From NCBI RefSeq assembly GCF_018717645.1, contig NZ_JAFLHG010000002.1, positions 1 to 64,000 of the forward strand: 64,000 nt of DNA, written 5' to 3'. Origin of the DNA: Microbacterium flavum (lineage in GTDB: Bacteria > Actinomycetota > Actinomycetes > Actinomycetales > Microbacteriaceae). Numbering within the stretch: the first letter of the stretch is position 1; every line of letters starts with the position of its first letter. The notes below the pieces were generated by a model. That model was not told where the DNA came from and searched no databases. It saw only the letters and a program-made list of their open reading frames with translations. Shown here piece by piece: positions 40,488 to 49,502 of this stretch. Position numbers and translations under genes: made by a program.

Positions 40488-42278
40488 TCAGACGGCGGCG
40501 CGGTCCAACGCGTCCGCGGCGCGCACGAGCGCCAGGTGCGAGAGGGCCTGGGGAGTGTTCCCGGCCTGCCGCCCCGCCGCCACGTCGTACTCCTCCGACA
40601 GGAGGCCGACGTCGCTCGCGAGCGCGCAGGCGCGGTCCATGAGGGCCTGCGCGTCGGCGAGGCGCCCGGTCGCGGCGTACTGCTCCACAAGCCAGAACGA
40701 GCAGGCGAGGAACGGATTCTCGGTGCCGGCGAGCCCGTCGACGCCCGACTCGGTGCGATAGCGCAGCACCAGCCCGTCGGGCATGAGGGTCCGCTCGATC
40801 TCGGCGACGGTGGCGAGCATCCGCGGGTCGTCCGGAGCGCAGAACCCGACGACCGGCAGGAGGAGGAGGGAGGCGTCCACGGCATCCGTCCCCTCGTACT
40901 GAGTGAAGTGCCCGGCCGCCGCGACGCCGTGCGCGTCGATCTCGGCTCGCACCCGGTCGCGCAGCCCCTCCCACTCGTCCGCGGGGCCGGACAGGTGGTG
41001 CTCGCGCACCGAGCGGATGCCGCGGTCGAAGGCCGCCCACACCATCGCGCGCGAATGGACGAACCGACGCGGCTCGCCGCGAATCTCCCAGATGCCCTGG
41101 TCGGGCTCGTCGACCCGCTCCGCCGTGCGTCGGAGGAGGGCCCGCTCGAGCGGCCAGGAGAGCGCGGACTCGTTCATCCCCGCCTCCCGTGCGGCGAACA
41201 GCGCCGCGAGCACCTCGCCCGTCACGTCGGCCTGGTACTGCGCGGCGGCCCCGTTGCCGATCCGCACGGGCGCGGCGCCCTCGTATCCCGGCAGCTCGGG
41301 GATCTCTCTCTCGTCCAGGTCGCGCTCGCCGGCGATCCCGTAGACGATCTGCAGCTGGCGCGGGTCCCCGGCGATCGCGCGCAGCAGCCATCGCCGCCAG
41401 TGCTCGACGACGTGCTCGAACCCGTGCGCGAGGAGGACCTCGATCGTCAGCGAGGCATCCCGCAGCCACACGTAGCGGTAGTCCCAGTTCCGCGAGCCGT
41501 GGAACTGCTCGGGGAGGGACGTCGTCGGTGCGGCGATGATCCCGCCCGTGTCGCGGTGTGTCAATGCGCGCAGCGTGAGCAGCGAGCGCACCACCCGGCT
41601 CCGATGGACCTCGTGCGTGCTGATGCGCGCGGCCCACCGCGTCCACCAGGCGTGAGTCGTCGCGAGCGCGTCATCGACCTCGAGCGGGGCGGGCGCCTGA
41701 TGGTGCGAGGGATGCCACGTCAGCACGAGATCCCGCACGCCCCCCGCGGCGACCGTCAGCGCGCCGCGGTGGACGTGATCGTCCGCATCCAGTGCCGCGC
41801 CGCGGATCGTCACCGCATCCGGCCCCGCGATGGCGGTGATCTCGGGCGCGCCGGTCGTGCCCGTCTGGCGGACCCAGGGCACGGCCCGCGCGTAGTCGAA
41901 GCGGAGGCGCACCTCCTGCGCGAACTCGACCTCGCCGGACACCCCGACGACTCGCCGGACGAGGTCGACCCGGTGGGCGAGGTCGAGATGCCGGGGATCG
42001 ACGGGCAGGCAGTCGTGCACCTCCGCGACGCCGCCATTCGCCTCCCACCGCGTGATGAGGGTGAAGGTGTCGCCGTCGTAGCGGCGCGTCGCGATCGCCG
42101 CGGGATCGGTCGGGCGCAGCTGCCACGAACCCTGTCCCGGCGCCCCGAGCAGAGCGCCGAACACCGACCCGGAGTCGAAGCGCGGCAGGCAGAGCCAGTC
42201 GATCGACCCGCTCCGCGAGACGAGCGCCGCCGTGCGGCAGCTGCTGAGCAGGGCGTAGTCCTCGATGGCATCCGGCAC
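40488..42278 (-). CDS. Glycoside hydrolase family 15 protein
   Basis: The 596-residue product has the two-part layout of bacterial GH15 glucoamylase/trehalase: an N-terminal super-beta-sandwich (about 1-230, YALLSSCRTAALVSRSGSIDWLCLPRFDS) and an (alpha/alpha)6 barrel. RNWDYRYVWLRDASL is the substrate-binding signature of this group; NPFLACSFWLVEQYA and GLLSEEYD hold the catalytic acid and base. In actinobacteria such proteins are often acid trehalases. GTG 42278 is the best start; CACAAT (42285-42290) lies 6 bases upstream. The gene is divergent from the zwf-like gene. Confidence 0.9.
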   Translation of the reverse strand: MPDAIEDYALLSSCRTAALVSRSGSIDWLCLPRFDSGSVFGALLGAPGQGSWQLRPTDPAAIATRRYDGDTFTLITRWEANGGVAEVHDCLPVDPRHLDLAHRVDLVRRVVGVSGEVEFAQEVRLRFDYARAVPWVRQTGTTGAPEITAIAGPDAVTIRGAALDADDHVHRGALTVAAGGVRDLVLTWHPSHHQAPAPLEVDDALATTHAWWTRWAARISTHEVHRSRVVRSLLTLRALTHRDTGGIIAAPTTSLPEQFHGSRNWDYRYVWLRDASLTIEVLLAHGFEHVVEHWRRWLLRAIAGDPRQLQIVYGIAGERDLDEREIPELPGYEGAAPVRIGNGAAAQYQADVTGEVLAALFAAREAGMNESALSWPLERALLRRTAERVDEPDQGIWEIRGEPRRFVHSRAMVWAAFDRGIRSVREHHLSGPADEWEGLRDRVRAEIDAHGVAAAGHFTQYEGTDAVDASLLLLPVVGFCAPDDPRMLATVAEIERTLMPDGLVLRYRTESGVDGLAGTENPFLACSFWLVEQYAATGRLADAQALMDRACALASDVGLLSEEYDVAAGRQAGNTPQALSHLALVRAADALDRAAV

Positions 42279-42382
42279 GTCTCGATTGTGCCCCCTCGTG
42301 CCCCCTGGGGGGACCATACCGCGTGTTCGGTCGATGACCTGCGGGGCGCCGCGGGGCGCCGTACGTTGATTAGGGTGGCGGT

Positions 42383-43768
42383 ATGAGCGGCGAGTCGGCG
42401 GCAAGCCCGTCCACACTGGTGATCATCGGGGCGAGCGGCGACCTCACGGCCCGGCTGCTGCTGCCGGCGCTCGCCGAGCTGCTGCACACCCAGCCGCAGC
42501 GCCGGATCAACCTGGTCGGCGTCGGGCGCACAGCGTTCAGCGACGCGCAATGGCGCCGCCGCGTGCGCGGCGCCTTCCGCGAGGCGGACGCCGAGGACGC
42601 GATGTCGTCCCTGGCCTCCACTCCGTACATCACCGCCGATGCGACCACGGCCGCGGGCCTGCGGCAGATCCTCCGCGAGGTCCCCGAGGGGCGTCTCGTG
42701 CTCTACTTCGCCGTGCCGCCGTCCGCCGCCGCCGAGGCGTGCGCGTCGTTGAAGCCGTCGGAGCTGCCGGAGGGCACGATCCTGGCTCTCGAGAAGCCCT
42801 TCGGCGACGACGAGGAGAGCGCGCGCGAGCTGAACGGCATCCTCCGCGCCCTGCTGCCGGAGGACCAGATCTTCCGGGTCGACCATTTTCTGGGCCGCTC
42901 GACCGTGCTGAACCTCCTGGGTCTGCGCTTCGCGAACCGCCTCTTCGAGCCGACCTGGTCCGCCGAGCACATCGAGCGCGTCTCGATCCGCTTCGACGAG
43001 ACCCTGGGCCTCGAGGGGCGCGCAGGATACTACGACCGCGCCGGCGCGATGATCGACATGATCCAGAGCCACCTGCTCGAGGTTCTGGCTGTCTTCGCGA
43101 TGGAGCCGCCCGCCACGCTGGGGGAGCAGGACGTGCGCTCCGCCACCGCCGCGGTCCTTCGCGCGACCCACGTGTGGGATGACAACCCCGTCCGCTTCTC
43201 CCGCCGGGCACGGTACACCGCCGGCACCGCGGGTGGGCAGGCGCTGCCGTCGTACGTCGATGAGCCGGGGGTCGACCCGGCACGCGACACCGAGACGCTC
43301 GCCGAGATCACGTGCGAGGTGCGCACCTCGCGCTGGCAGGGTGTGCCCTTCACCCTGCGTTCGGGCAAGGCGCTGAGCGCCAAGCTCGCCGAGATCGAGG
43401 TGGTGATGCGACCGGTGCGCCATCTTCCGGTCGGGTTCACCGGGAGCGACCCGGGCACGGTGGTGCGATTCTCGCTCGGGCCCGACCGGCTCGCGCTCGA
43501 GCTGTCGGTCAACGGCGGCGAGGACCCCTTCGCGCTGCACCGCGCGACCCTCGACGCCGAGCTCGGGCTCGGCGCCCAGCGCGCGTATGTCGAGGTGCTG
43601 GACGCGATCCTCGACGGCGACGCGACGCTGTCCGTGCGCGGCGACACCGCCGAGCAGTGCTGGCGGATCCTGCAGCCCATCCGCGATGCGTGGCGCCGTG
43701 GCGATGTGCCCCTCGAGGACTACGCCGCGGGAACCGAGGGCCCCGCGGACTGGCCGCGGGGCGCCTGA
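42383..43768 (+). CDS. zwf: Glucose-6-phosphate dehydrogenase family protein, divergent active site
   Basis: The 461-residue protein has the G6PD fold: GASGDL (16-21) for NADP binding, EKPFG (137-141), and the region of the catalytic His in RVDHFLGRS (165-173). The usual motif is RIDHYLGKE; here Tyr is Phe, and the Lys-Glu pair that touches the substrate is Arg-Ser. Length is a little short. It may act on a different sugar phosphate or be a paralog; no opcA, tal, tkt or gnd is adjacent. ATG 42383 has TAGGGT (42371-42376) exactly 6 bases upstream. An IR (43741-43761) spans the end of the gene. Confidence 0.85.
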   Translation: MSGESAASPSTLVIIGASGDLTARLLLPALAELLHTQPQRRINLVGVGRTAFSDAQWRRRVRGAFREADAEDAMSSLASTPYITADATTAAGLRQILREVPEGRLVLYFAVPPSAAAEACASLKPSELPEGTILALEKPFGDDEESARELNGILRALLPEDQIFRVDHFLGRSTVLNLLGLRFANRLFEPTWSAEHIERVSIRFDETLGLEGRAGYYDRAGAMIDMIQSHLLEVLAVFAMEPPATLGEQDVRSATAAVLRATHVWDDNPVRFSRRARYTAGTAGGQALPSYVDEPGVDPARDTETLAEITCEVRTSRWQGVPFTLRSGKALSAKLAEIEVVMRPVRHLPVGFTGSDPGTVVRFSLGPDRLALELSVNGGEDPFALHRATLDAELGLGAQRAYVEVLDAILDGDATLSVRGDTAEQCWRILQPIRDAWRRGDVPLEDYAAGTEGPADWPRGA

Positions 43769-43786
43769 GAGGGCCGGCGGGAGGGG

Positions 43787-43939
43787 TCAGCCCTCGATGC
43801 CGCCCTCGAACTGCTCCAGTTCGATCGCGAGCCGCCTGCGCATCTCGATCTCATCCGCGTGGCTGCGCTCGTCGGCTTCGTCGTCCGCCTGGTCGGGACG
43901 CTCGTCGGCGTCTTCGCCGCGGGGGTGCACGTCGCTCAT
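43787..43939 (-). CDS. Very small acidic protein (50 aa)
   Basis: A 50-residue reading frame from ATG 43939 to TGA 43787 encodes an acidic protein (SDVHPRGEDADERPDQADDE at the start, then an amphipathic helix MRRRLAIELEQFEGG). It lies 39 bases downstream of the DUF5302 gene on the same strand. I recognise no family. Codon use is like the neighbours, and the acid-rich first half with a helical second half resembles other small conserved actinobacterial proteins, but a gene this short needs conservation data. Confidence 0.55.
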   Translation of the reverse strand: MSDVHPRGEDADERPDQADDEADERSHADEIEMRRRLAIELEQFEGGIEG

Positions 43940-43978
43940 GGGTTCGTCCGTCCGGTGGGGTGGTGGTGGATGTCGCGC

Positions 43979-44152
43979 TCAGCCGCTCTTGCGGCGGAAC
44001 TCGCGCTTGGTGACGGCGCCGTGCGTGCCGTGCACCTGCGAGTCGCCGTCCAGATGCGCCTCGCCCTCGCGGTGCTGCGCGTTCTTCTTGTCGAGCGCCT
44101 CCTTGAACTTGCGCTTCATCTCGTCCGATGCGGTCGTGTCGTCGGTGCTCAT
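43979..44152 (-). CDS. DUF5302 family small protein
   Basis: The 57-residue product resembles DUF5302: a polar start (STDDTTASDE), the conserved helix MKRKFKEALDKKNAQ, then GDSQVHGTHGAVTKREFRRKSG with the basic end. Function unknown; the family is confined to actinobacteria. ATG 44152 follows GGAGGG. The frame is open upstream to 44341, but that region is the pnp leader on the other strand. Its neighbour 43787-43939 may be cotranscribed. Confidence 0.85.
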   Translation of the reverse strand: MSTDDTTASDEMKRKFKEALDKKNAQHREGEAHLDGDSQVHGTHGAVTKREFRRKSG

Positions 44153-44235
44153 CCCTCCACCATACGCACGGGTCCCTCCCCGTGCACGGCCTTCGCATCC
44201 GCCGGGGGAGGCGTACGCGCAGGGAGGGCGGCTGA

Positions 44236-44478
44236 TAGGCTGGTGCAGGTTGTCGTGGATTCTCCGCGACATCTGGAGCAGGCCGGCAGGAAGCTGGTCC
44301 CCTGTGGTGGTCTCCCAGTACTCGATCTCGCCGTCGAGCACTGGTGGACCTCCACTGGTGGCCAGCGCTGGCGAGGACGCGGCATCTTCCGCGCGCTGAG
44401 ATCTGCCTGTTCCTGCTCCTTCGCATGATCTCGCCCGCGAAACGCGCGAGCGAGTCTAAACAAAGAAGGAGAGACCTC
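44236..44478 (+). promoter_or_regulatory. pnp promoter and long leader (Actino-pnp-type candidate)
   Basis: TAGGCT (44236-44241) is the -10 box, giving a leader of about 230 bases. It contains the palindrome GCCAGCGCTGGC (44361-44372), a direct repeat CACTGGTGG at 44339 and 44353, and AAGAAGGAGAG before the start. A structured leader upstream of PNPase is known in actinobacteria (the Actino-pnp motif), where RNase III and PNPase autoregulation are suspected. I identify it by position and length, not by a covariance match. Confidence 0.6.
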
Positions 44479-46761
44479 TTGGAAGGTCCTGAAATCACCG
44501 CCGCGGAAGCCGTTCTCGACAACGGCCGCTTCGGCACCCGCACCATCCGCTTCGAGACGGGCCGCCTCGCCCAGCAGGCGCAGGGCGCCGTCGCCGCCTA
44601 CCTCGACGAAGAGACGATGCTTCTGTCGGCCACCAGCGCCGGCAAGCACCCCCGCGAGGGCTTCGACTTCTTCCCGCTGACCGTCGACGTCGAAGAGCGT
44701 TCGTACGCGGCAGGCAAGATCCCCGGTTCGTTCTTCCGCCGCGAGGGCCGGCCCTCCACCGAGGCGATCCTCGTCTGCCGTCTGATCGACCGCCCGCTGC
44801 GTCCGTCGTTCGTCGACGGCCTGCGCAACGAGGTCCAGATCGTCATCACCGTGCTGTCCATCGCGCCGGGTGAGTTCTACGACGCCCTCGCGATCAACGC
44901 GGCCTCCCTGTCGACGCAGATCTCCGGTCTGCCGTTCTCGGGCCCCATTGCCGGCGTGCGCCTCGCGCTCATCCCCGGCCACGGCGAGCACGCCGACCAG
45001 TGGGTCGCGTTCCCGACCGTCACCCAGCTCGAAGAGGCCGTCTTCGACCTCATCGTCGCGGGCCGCGTGCTCGATGACGGCGACGTCGCGATCATGATGG
45101 TCGAGGCCGAGGCCACCGAGCACAGCTGGAACCTCATCAAGGGCGGCGCCACCAAGCCGTCCGAGGAGGTCGTGGCGCAGGGCCTCGAGGCATCCAAGCC
45201 CTTCATCAAGGAGCTCGTCGCGGCGCAGAACGTCGTGGCGAACACCGCGGCCAAGGAGATCCAGCCGTACCCGGTCTTCCCGGCGTACACCCAGGAGGTC
45301 TACGACTTCGTCGCCGGCCGTGCCTACGACCGCCTCGTTCCGGTCTACCAGATCGCCGACAAGGTCGAGCGTCAGAACGCCGACGACGCCATCAAGGATG
45401 ACGTCAAGGCGCAGCTGATCGCCGCCGTCGAGGCGGGGGAGCTCCCCGCCGGCGCGCCGCTGGAGTTCTCGGGCGCGTACAAGTCGGTCACGAAGACGAT
45501 CGTGCGCGGTCGCATCCTCACCGAGGGCGTCCGCATCGACGGACGCGGCCTGGCGGACATCCGTCCGCTGGATGCCGAGGTCCAGGTCATCCCGCGCGTG
45601 CACGGCTCCGCGATCTTCCAGCGCGGCGAGACCCAGATCCTGGGTGTCACCACGCTGAACATGCTCAAGATGGAGCAGCAGATCGACTCGCTGTCGCCCG
45701 TCACGCACAAGCGCTACATGCACCACTACAACTTCCCCCCGTACTCGACCGGTGAGACCGGTCGAGTCGGTTCGCCGAAGCGTCGCGAGATCGGGCACGG
45801 CTTCCTCGCCGAGCGCGCGCTCGTGCCGGTGCTGCCGAGCCGCGAGGAGTTCCCGTACGCGATCCGTCAGGTGTCCGAGGCTCTCGGCTCCAACGGCTCG
45901 ACGTCCATGGGCTCCGTCTGCGCCTCGACCCTGTCGCTGCTGAACGCGGGTGTGCCGCTGCGCGCCCCCGTCGCCGGCATCGCGATGGGCCTCGTCTCCG
46001 ACCAGGTCGACGGCCAGACCCGCTACGCCGCGCTGACCGACATCCTCGGCGCCGAAGACGCCCTGGGCGACATGGACTTCAAGGTCGCGGGTACGAGCGA
46101 GTTCGTCACGGCGATCCAGCTCGACACGAAGCTCGACGGCATCCCGTCGTCGGTGCTGACTGCTGCGCTCACGCAGGCCAAGGATGCCCGCATGACGATC
46201 CTGAACGTCCTGAACGCCGCGATCGACGCGCCCGACGAGATGGCGCCCACCGCGCCCCGCGTCATCAGCGTGCAGATCCCGGTCGACAAGATCGGTGAGC
46301 TGATCGGCCCCAAGGGCAAGACGATCAACTCGATCCAGGACGAGACCGGCGCGCAGATCTCCATCGAGGAGGACGGCACCGTCTACATCGGCGCGGTCGA
46401 TGGTCCCTCGGCGGAGGCCGCTCGCGCGCAGGTCAACGCGATCGCGAACCCGACCAACCCCGAGGTGGGCGAGCAGTTCCTCGGAACCGTCGTCAAGCTC
46501 GCGGCGTTCGGCGCGTTCGTCTCGCTCCTGCCCGGCAAGGACGGCCTGCTGCACATCAGCGAGGTCCGCAAGCTCGCCGGCGGCAAGCGCGTGGAGAACG
46601 TCGAAGACGTCCTCGGCGTCGGTCAGAAGATCCTCGTGAAGATCACGAAGATCGACGACCGCGGCAAGCTCTCGCTCGAGCCCGTGCTCGAGGAGGCCGC
46701 GGACCAGGAGGGTTCGGCCGCCGCGAGCGAAGGCCCCGGCGACGCCCCCGCCGAGGGCTGA
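44479..46761 (+). CDS. pnp: Polyribonucleotide nucleotidyltransferase (PNPase)
   Basis: PNPase degrades RNA 3' to 5' with phosphate. The 760-residue protein has two RNase PH domains with an alpha-helical linker (first core [26 protein letters not shown]; second core [40 protein letters not shown]), then a KH domain ([16 protein letters not shown]) and an S1 domain ([33 protein letters not shown]). The start is TTG 44479, after AAGAAGGAG; TTG starts usually lower translation. The leader is long and structured. A good terminator follows. In other actinobacteria pnp follows rpsO directly. Confidence 0.96.
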   Translation: MEGPEITAAEAVLDNGRFGTRTIRFETGRLAQQAQGAVAAYLDEETMLLSATSAGKHPREGFDFFPLTVDVEERSYAAGKIPGSFFRREGRPSTEAILVCRLIDRPLRPSFVDGLRNEVQIVITVLSIAPGEFYDALAINAASLSTQISGLPFSGPIAGVRLALIPGHGEHADQWVAFPTVTQLEEAVFDLIVAGRVLDDGDVAIMMVEAEATEHSWNLIKGGATKPSEEVVAQGLEASKPFIKELVAAQNVVANTAAKEIQPYPVFPAYTQEVYDFVAGRAYDRLVPVYQIADKVERQNADDAIKDDVKAQLIAAVEAGELPAGAPLEFSGAYKSVTKTIVRGRILTEGVRIDGRGLADIRPLDAEVQVIPRVHGSAIFQRGETQILGVTTLNMLKMEQQIDSLSPVTHKRYMHHYNFPPYSTGETGRVGSPKRREIGHGFLAERALVPVLPSREEFPYAIRQVSEALGSNGSTSMGSVCASTLSLLNAGVPLRAPVAGIAMGLVSDQVDGQTRYAALTDILGAEDALGDMDFKVAGTSEFVTAIQLDTKLDGIPSSVLTAALTQAKDARMTILNVLNAAIDAPDEMAPTAPRVISVQIPVDKIGELIGPKGKTINSIQDETGAQISIEEDGTVYIGAVDGPSAEAARAQVNAIANPTNPEVGEQFLGTVVKLAAFGAFVSLLPGKDGLLHISEVRKLAGGKRVENVEDVLGVGQKILVKITKIDDRGKLSLEPVLEEAADQEGSAAASEGPGDAPAEG

Positions 46762-46780
46762 TCCGCCCCGGCGCACAGAC

Positions 46781-46825
46781 AACGGATGCCCGCTTCCTCC
46801 CGACTCGGAGGGGCGGGCATCCGTT
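46781..46825 (+). terminator. pnp terminator
   Basis: AACGGATGCCCGC (46781-46793) pairs with GCGGGCATCCGTT (46813-46825), with an inner CCTCC/GGAGG pairing, followed by CTTCTCCC. It lies 20 bases after the pnp stop. Confidence 0.9.
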
Positions 46826-47127
46826 CTTCTCCCGCTGCCGCGCCGCCGTTCCCCCGCTCGCGGGATCGCGGTGTCCCCCGAACGGGGGACAGGAAACAGT
46901 GCGGGAGCGGTCCCGAGACCAAAGCGTTATCCAAAGTTTACCTGGGCATCCCCTCAATACGCGGGCGTGTCGGTGGCCTGGCCTAGCCTCGGTACTACGC
47001 ATCGGGGGATGCAGCGGACGTGTCACCCGGGTGTCGGAACCATGAGGGGTGTGGAGTGGGTTTCTTCGGAGCAGGGTCATCACCCGCCTCGCCGCGCGCC
47101 GACGCCACCACGGGGGAGGGGAACGTC
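46826..47127 (+). promoter_or_regulatory. Regulatory region and leader of the aldo/keto reductase-like gene
   Basis: This 300-base stretch has no convincing gene. It holds a perfect inverted repeat GTCCCCCG-AA-CGGGGGAC (46873-46890), an AT-richer segment (TTATCCAAAGTTTACC, about 46925-46940) and a TAGCCT -10 candidate (46984-46989). Transcription from there would give a leader of about 130 bases. Short frames inside it lack ribosome sites. The perfect palindrome 100 bases upstream of the promoter could be an operator or a second terminator arm. Confidence 0.5.
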
Positions 47128-48111
47128 GTGACAATGCTGTCCGGGCACCCTTCCGCTCCCATCCCGGTCCAGGGGGCACCGCTCGGTGCCGCTCTGCGGG
47201 TCCCGCTCGGCGAGTCCGGTGCGCGGGTCTTCCCGCTCATCCTCGGCGGTGCCGAGTTCGGCTGGCACGTCGACATGTCGGCCGCGCATGCGATCCTCGA
47301 CGCCTACCGTGAGCGCGGCGGCAACGCCGTCAAGACCAGTGACGCGGATGCCGCGGGTCGCAGCGAATACATCATCGGCCAGTGGATGGCGCGTCGCTGC
47401 GTGCGCGACAGCACAGTGCTCTGCGTGCGCGTCGGGACGAACCCGGACCACCCCGGGCTCGGGTCGGTCAACCTGATCCGCTCCGTCGAGGCATCTCTCA
47501 CCCGCCTGGGGACGGACCGGATCGACGTGCTGTACCTCGACACCACGCTGGACACGCAGACGGCGCTGGAGGACACGCTCGCCACGGCCGAGTGGCTCAT
47601 CGAGGCGGGCAAGGTCCGCGCCCTCGGCTCCGTCGGCCACACGGCCGCACAGCTCGTCGAGGCGCGCATCCTGGCATCCGCGGGCTACCCGCGCCTGACG
47701 GCGCTCAGCGTGCCCTACAACGTGCTGCGACAGAGCTCGTACGACGGCGACCTCCGCCTCGTCGCCGGTGCGCAGGGCATCGCTGTGACACCCTCGCAGC
47801 CGCTCGAGCACGGGTACCTGTCGGGGATGCACCGTTCCCGCTCTCAGATCGCCGCCTCGGTCCGAGGTTCCCAGCTCGCCGCGGCGATGAACCGTCGCGG
47901 ACAACGCGTCCTCCGCGCACTGGACCGGATCGGCGCGGAGCTGTCGATCCCGACGTCCGCCGTCGCGATCGCCTGGCTCCTCGCCCAGCGCACGGTCGTC
48001 GCGCCCGTCGTGAACGCCTTCGCCGTGCAGCACGTCGTCGAGCTCGTGCAGGGCGTGGGCACCAAGCTCAGTCGCGCCCACCTCGCCGAGATCGCGAAGG
48101 CCGCGCAGTAG
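47128..48111 (+). CDS. Aldo/keto reductase homologue with replaced catalytic residues
   Basis: The 327-residue product has the (alpha/beta)8 barrel wording of aldo/keto reductases: GLGSVNLIRSVEASLTRLGTDRIDVLYL, AEWLIEAGKVRALGSVGHTAAQL, SIPTSAVAIAWLLAQRTVVAPVVNA. The catalytic tetrad is mostly gone: the Asp is kept (TSD) but the Tyr in the next motif (usual D-x-Y) reads Asp-Ala, the Lys reads Arg (CVRVG for TKVG), and the His reads Asp (YLDTT for QLHRP). NADPH-site residues at the end are less clear. I chose GTG 47128, after GGGGAGGGG; the frame is open to 47020. It may be a regulatory subunit or pseudoenzyme. Confidence 0.8.
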   Translation: MTMLSGHPSAPIPVQGAPLGAALRVPLGESGARVFPLILGGAEFGWHVDMSAAHAILDAYRERGGNAVKTSDADAAGRSEYIIGQWMARRCVRDSTVLCVRVGTNPDHPGLGSVNLIRSVEASLTRLGTDRIDVLYLDTTLDTQTALEDTLATAEWLIEAGKVRALGSVGHTAAQLVEARILASAGYPRLTALSVPYNVLRQSSYDGDLRLVAGAQGIAVTPSQPLEHGYLSGMHRSRSQIAASVRGSQLAAAMNRRGQRVLRALDRIGAELSIPTSAVAIAWLLAQRTVVAPVVNAFAVQHVVELVQGVGTKLSRAHLAEIAKAAQ

Positions 48112-48220
48112 CCGCGGCCCACCCCCACCAGAGATCGTGCCCGCGCGCAATCCCCTGATCGGTGTCGGTGCGCTGACCTAGGCTGGAAGCATCCGCCCCC
48201 CGATGTCGAGACGAGCTGAC

Positions 48221-48820
48221 GTGACGCACTACCTGTACCTCGTGCGTCATGGCGAGCACCTGGATGCGGAGCACGGGCTCGAGGACGGTCCGCTCTCCCC
48301 GCGCGGCAGGCGGCAGGCGGAGTTCCTCGCCGACCGCCTCTCCGGCGTTCCACTGAACGCGGTCTGGCATTCACCGCTCGAGCGCGCCGCGGAGACCGCG
48401 CGGGCCGTCGCCGGGCGCCTCCCCTCGGTGGTGCCCGAGCCCTCGGCCCTCCTCTTCGACTGCATCCCGAGCGGACCCGAACCCGGGATGCCGGCCGCCT
48501 ACGACGGCTTCTTCGGATCGATCACCGAGGCCGACATCGACGCGGGCAGTGCGCAGATGGCCGACGCCGTGTCGGAGTTCCTCGTCCGCAAGCCCGGTTC
48601 CCACGAGCTGCTGATCACCCACAACTTCGTCATCGCGTGGTTCGTCCGCGAGGTGCTCGACGCGCCGGACTGGCGGTGGATGACGATCAATCAGGCGCAC
48701 TGCGGGCTGACGGTGCTCGCGCAGCGCCCTGGCCGCCCGTGGACCCTGGCATCCCACAACGACCTCGCGCACCTGCCGATGGAGCTGCGGACGGGCCTGC
48801 CGGAGGCGCTCCCGGTCTGA
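48221..48820 (+). CDS. Histidine phosphatase (phosphoglycerate mutase-like) protein
   Basis: The 199-residue product has the RHG motif of the branch (LVRHGEHLDAE, with catalytic His), the second-Arg motif (SPLERAAETARAV), and the second His in LLITHNFVIAWFV. It may remove phosphate from a small metabolite; the exact substrate is unknown. GTG 48221 follows GACGAG; an in-frame ATG at 48203 would add six residues. TAGGCT (48179-48184) gives a short leader of about 30 bases. It stands alone between the aldo/keto reductase homologue and a GNAT gene. Confidence 0.87.
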   Translation: MTHYLYLVRHGEHLDAEHGLEDGPLSPRGRRQAEFLADRLSGVPLNAVWHSPLERAAETARAVAGRLPSVVPEPSALLFDCIPSGPEPGMPAAYDGFFGSITEADIDAGSAQMADAVSEFLVRKPGSHELLITHNFVIAWFVREVLDAPDWRWMTINQAHCGLTVLAQRPGRPWTLASHNDLAHLPMELRTGLPEALPV

Positions 48821-48936
48821 GCCGCCCGGACGTAGGGCGGCGTGCGCCGGGGCCGCGGCGTCACGGCGTCGGCGGCGGCGCGGAATCCAATACTCCGGAG
48901 ACGGAAGCCGGGGGCCGCAGCCGCGGAGGTCGGGGG

Positions 48937-49407
48937 TCAGAGGAGCTTGCCGTACCAGCGGGTCGCGTTGGGGTTGTCGTTGTACGGGGCGATCGCGGTG
49001 TAGCCGCTCCGCGCGTACAGCCCTCCCGCGGCTTCAAGGCTGTGGTGGGTGTCGAGAACGAGCTCGGCGGCGCCGAGAGCCCGCGCCCGGTCCTCCAGCT
49101 CCGCGAGCACGAGGCGTCCCCAGCCGCGGCCGCGCGTGGAGGGGGCCACATAGAGATGCTTCAGTTCGTAGCGGGTTCCGGCCGGGCCGTCCTCGATGCG
49201 GCGGATGCCGCCGCATCCCGCATCGACGCCGTCGTCGTCGACCAGGATCAAGAACACGCCCGCAGGCGGGGTGAACACCGCCGCATCGGGGAACACCGGG
49301 CGGTACGTCTGCCCTTTCGGGAAGCTCTCTCCGCGCATCGCGAAGTACTCGGTGAGAAGCGCCTGCGCGCGGGGGTCGGCGACGTCGACGGGTTCCAGGG
49401 CGACCAT
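48937..49407 (-). CDS. GNAT family N-acetyltransferase
   Basis: The 156-residue product has the GNAT fold: a polar N-terminal arm, FLILVDDDGVDAGCGGIRRIED, the acetyl-CoA-binding segment LYVAPSTRGRGWGRLVLAELEDRARALGA (motif A, R-x-x-G-x-G/A), LDTHHSLEAAGGLYARSGY. The LYARSGY segment is typical of motif B. Substrate unknown. ATG 49407 has TACGCT (49414-49419) exactly 6 bases upstream. It is divergent from dapB, so the two promoters lie back to back within about 70 bases. Confidence 0.88.
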   Translation of the reverse strand: MVALEPVDVADPRAQALLTEYFAMRGESFPKGQTYRPVFPDAAVFTPPAGVFLILVDDDGVDAGCGGIRRIEDGPAGTRYELKHLYVAPSTRGRGWGRLVLAELEDRARALGAAELVLDTHHSLEAAGGLYARSGYTAIAPYNDNPNATRWYGKLL

Positions 49408-49502
49408 CCCTCGAGCGTACTGTCCGTGCGGACGGGCGGCCGCCGGATCGTGGCACGGCGCGGGTCGGGTCGCTGCGGCCGCATCGCGCCTAGGCTGGTC
49501 CC

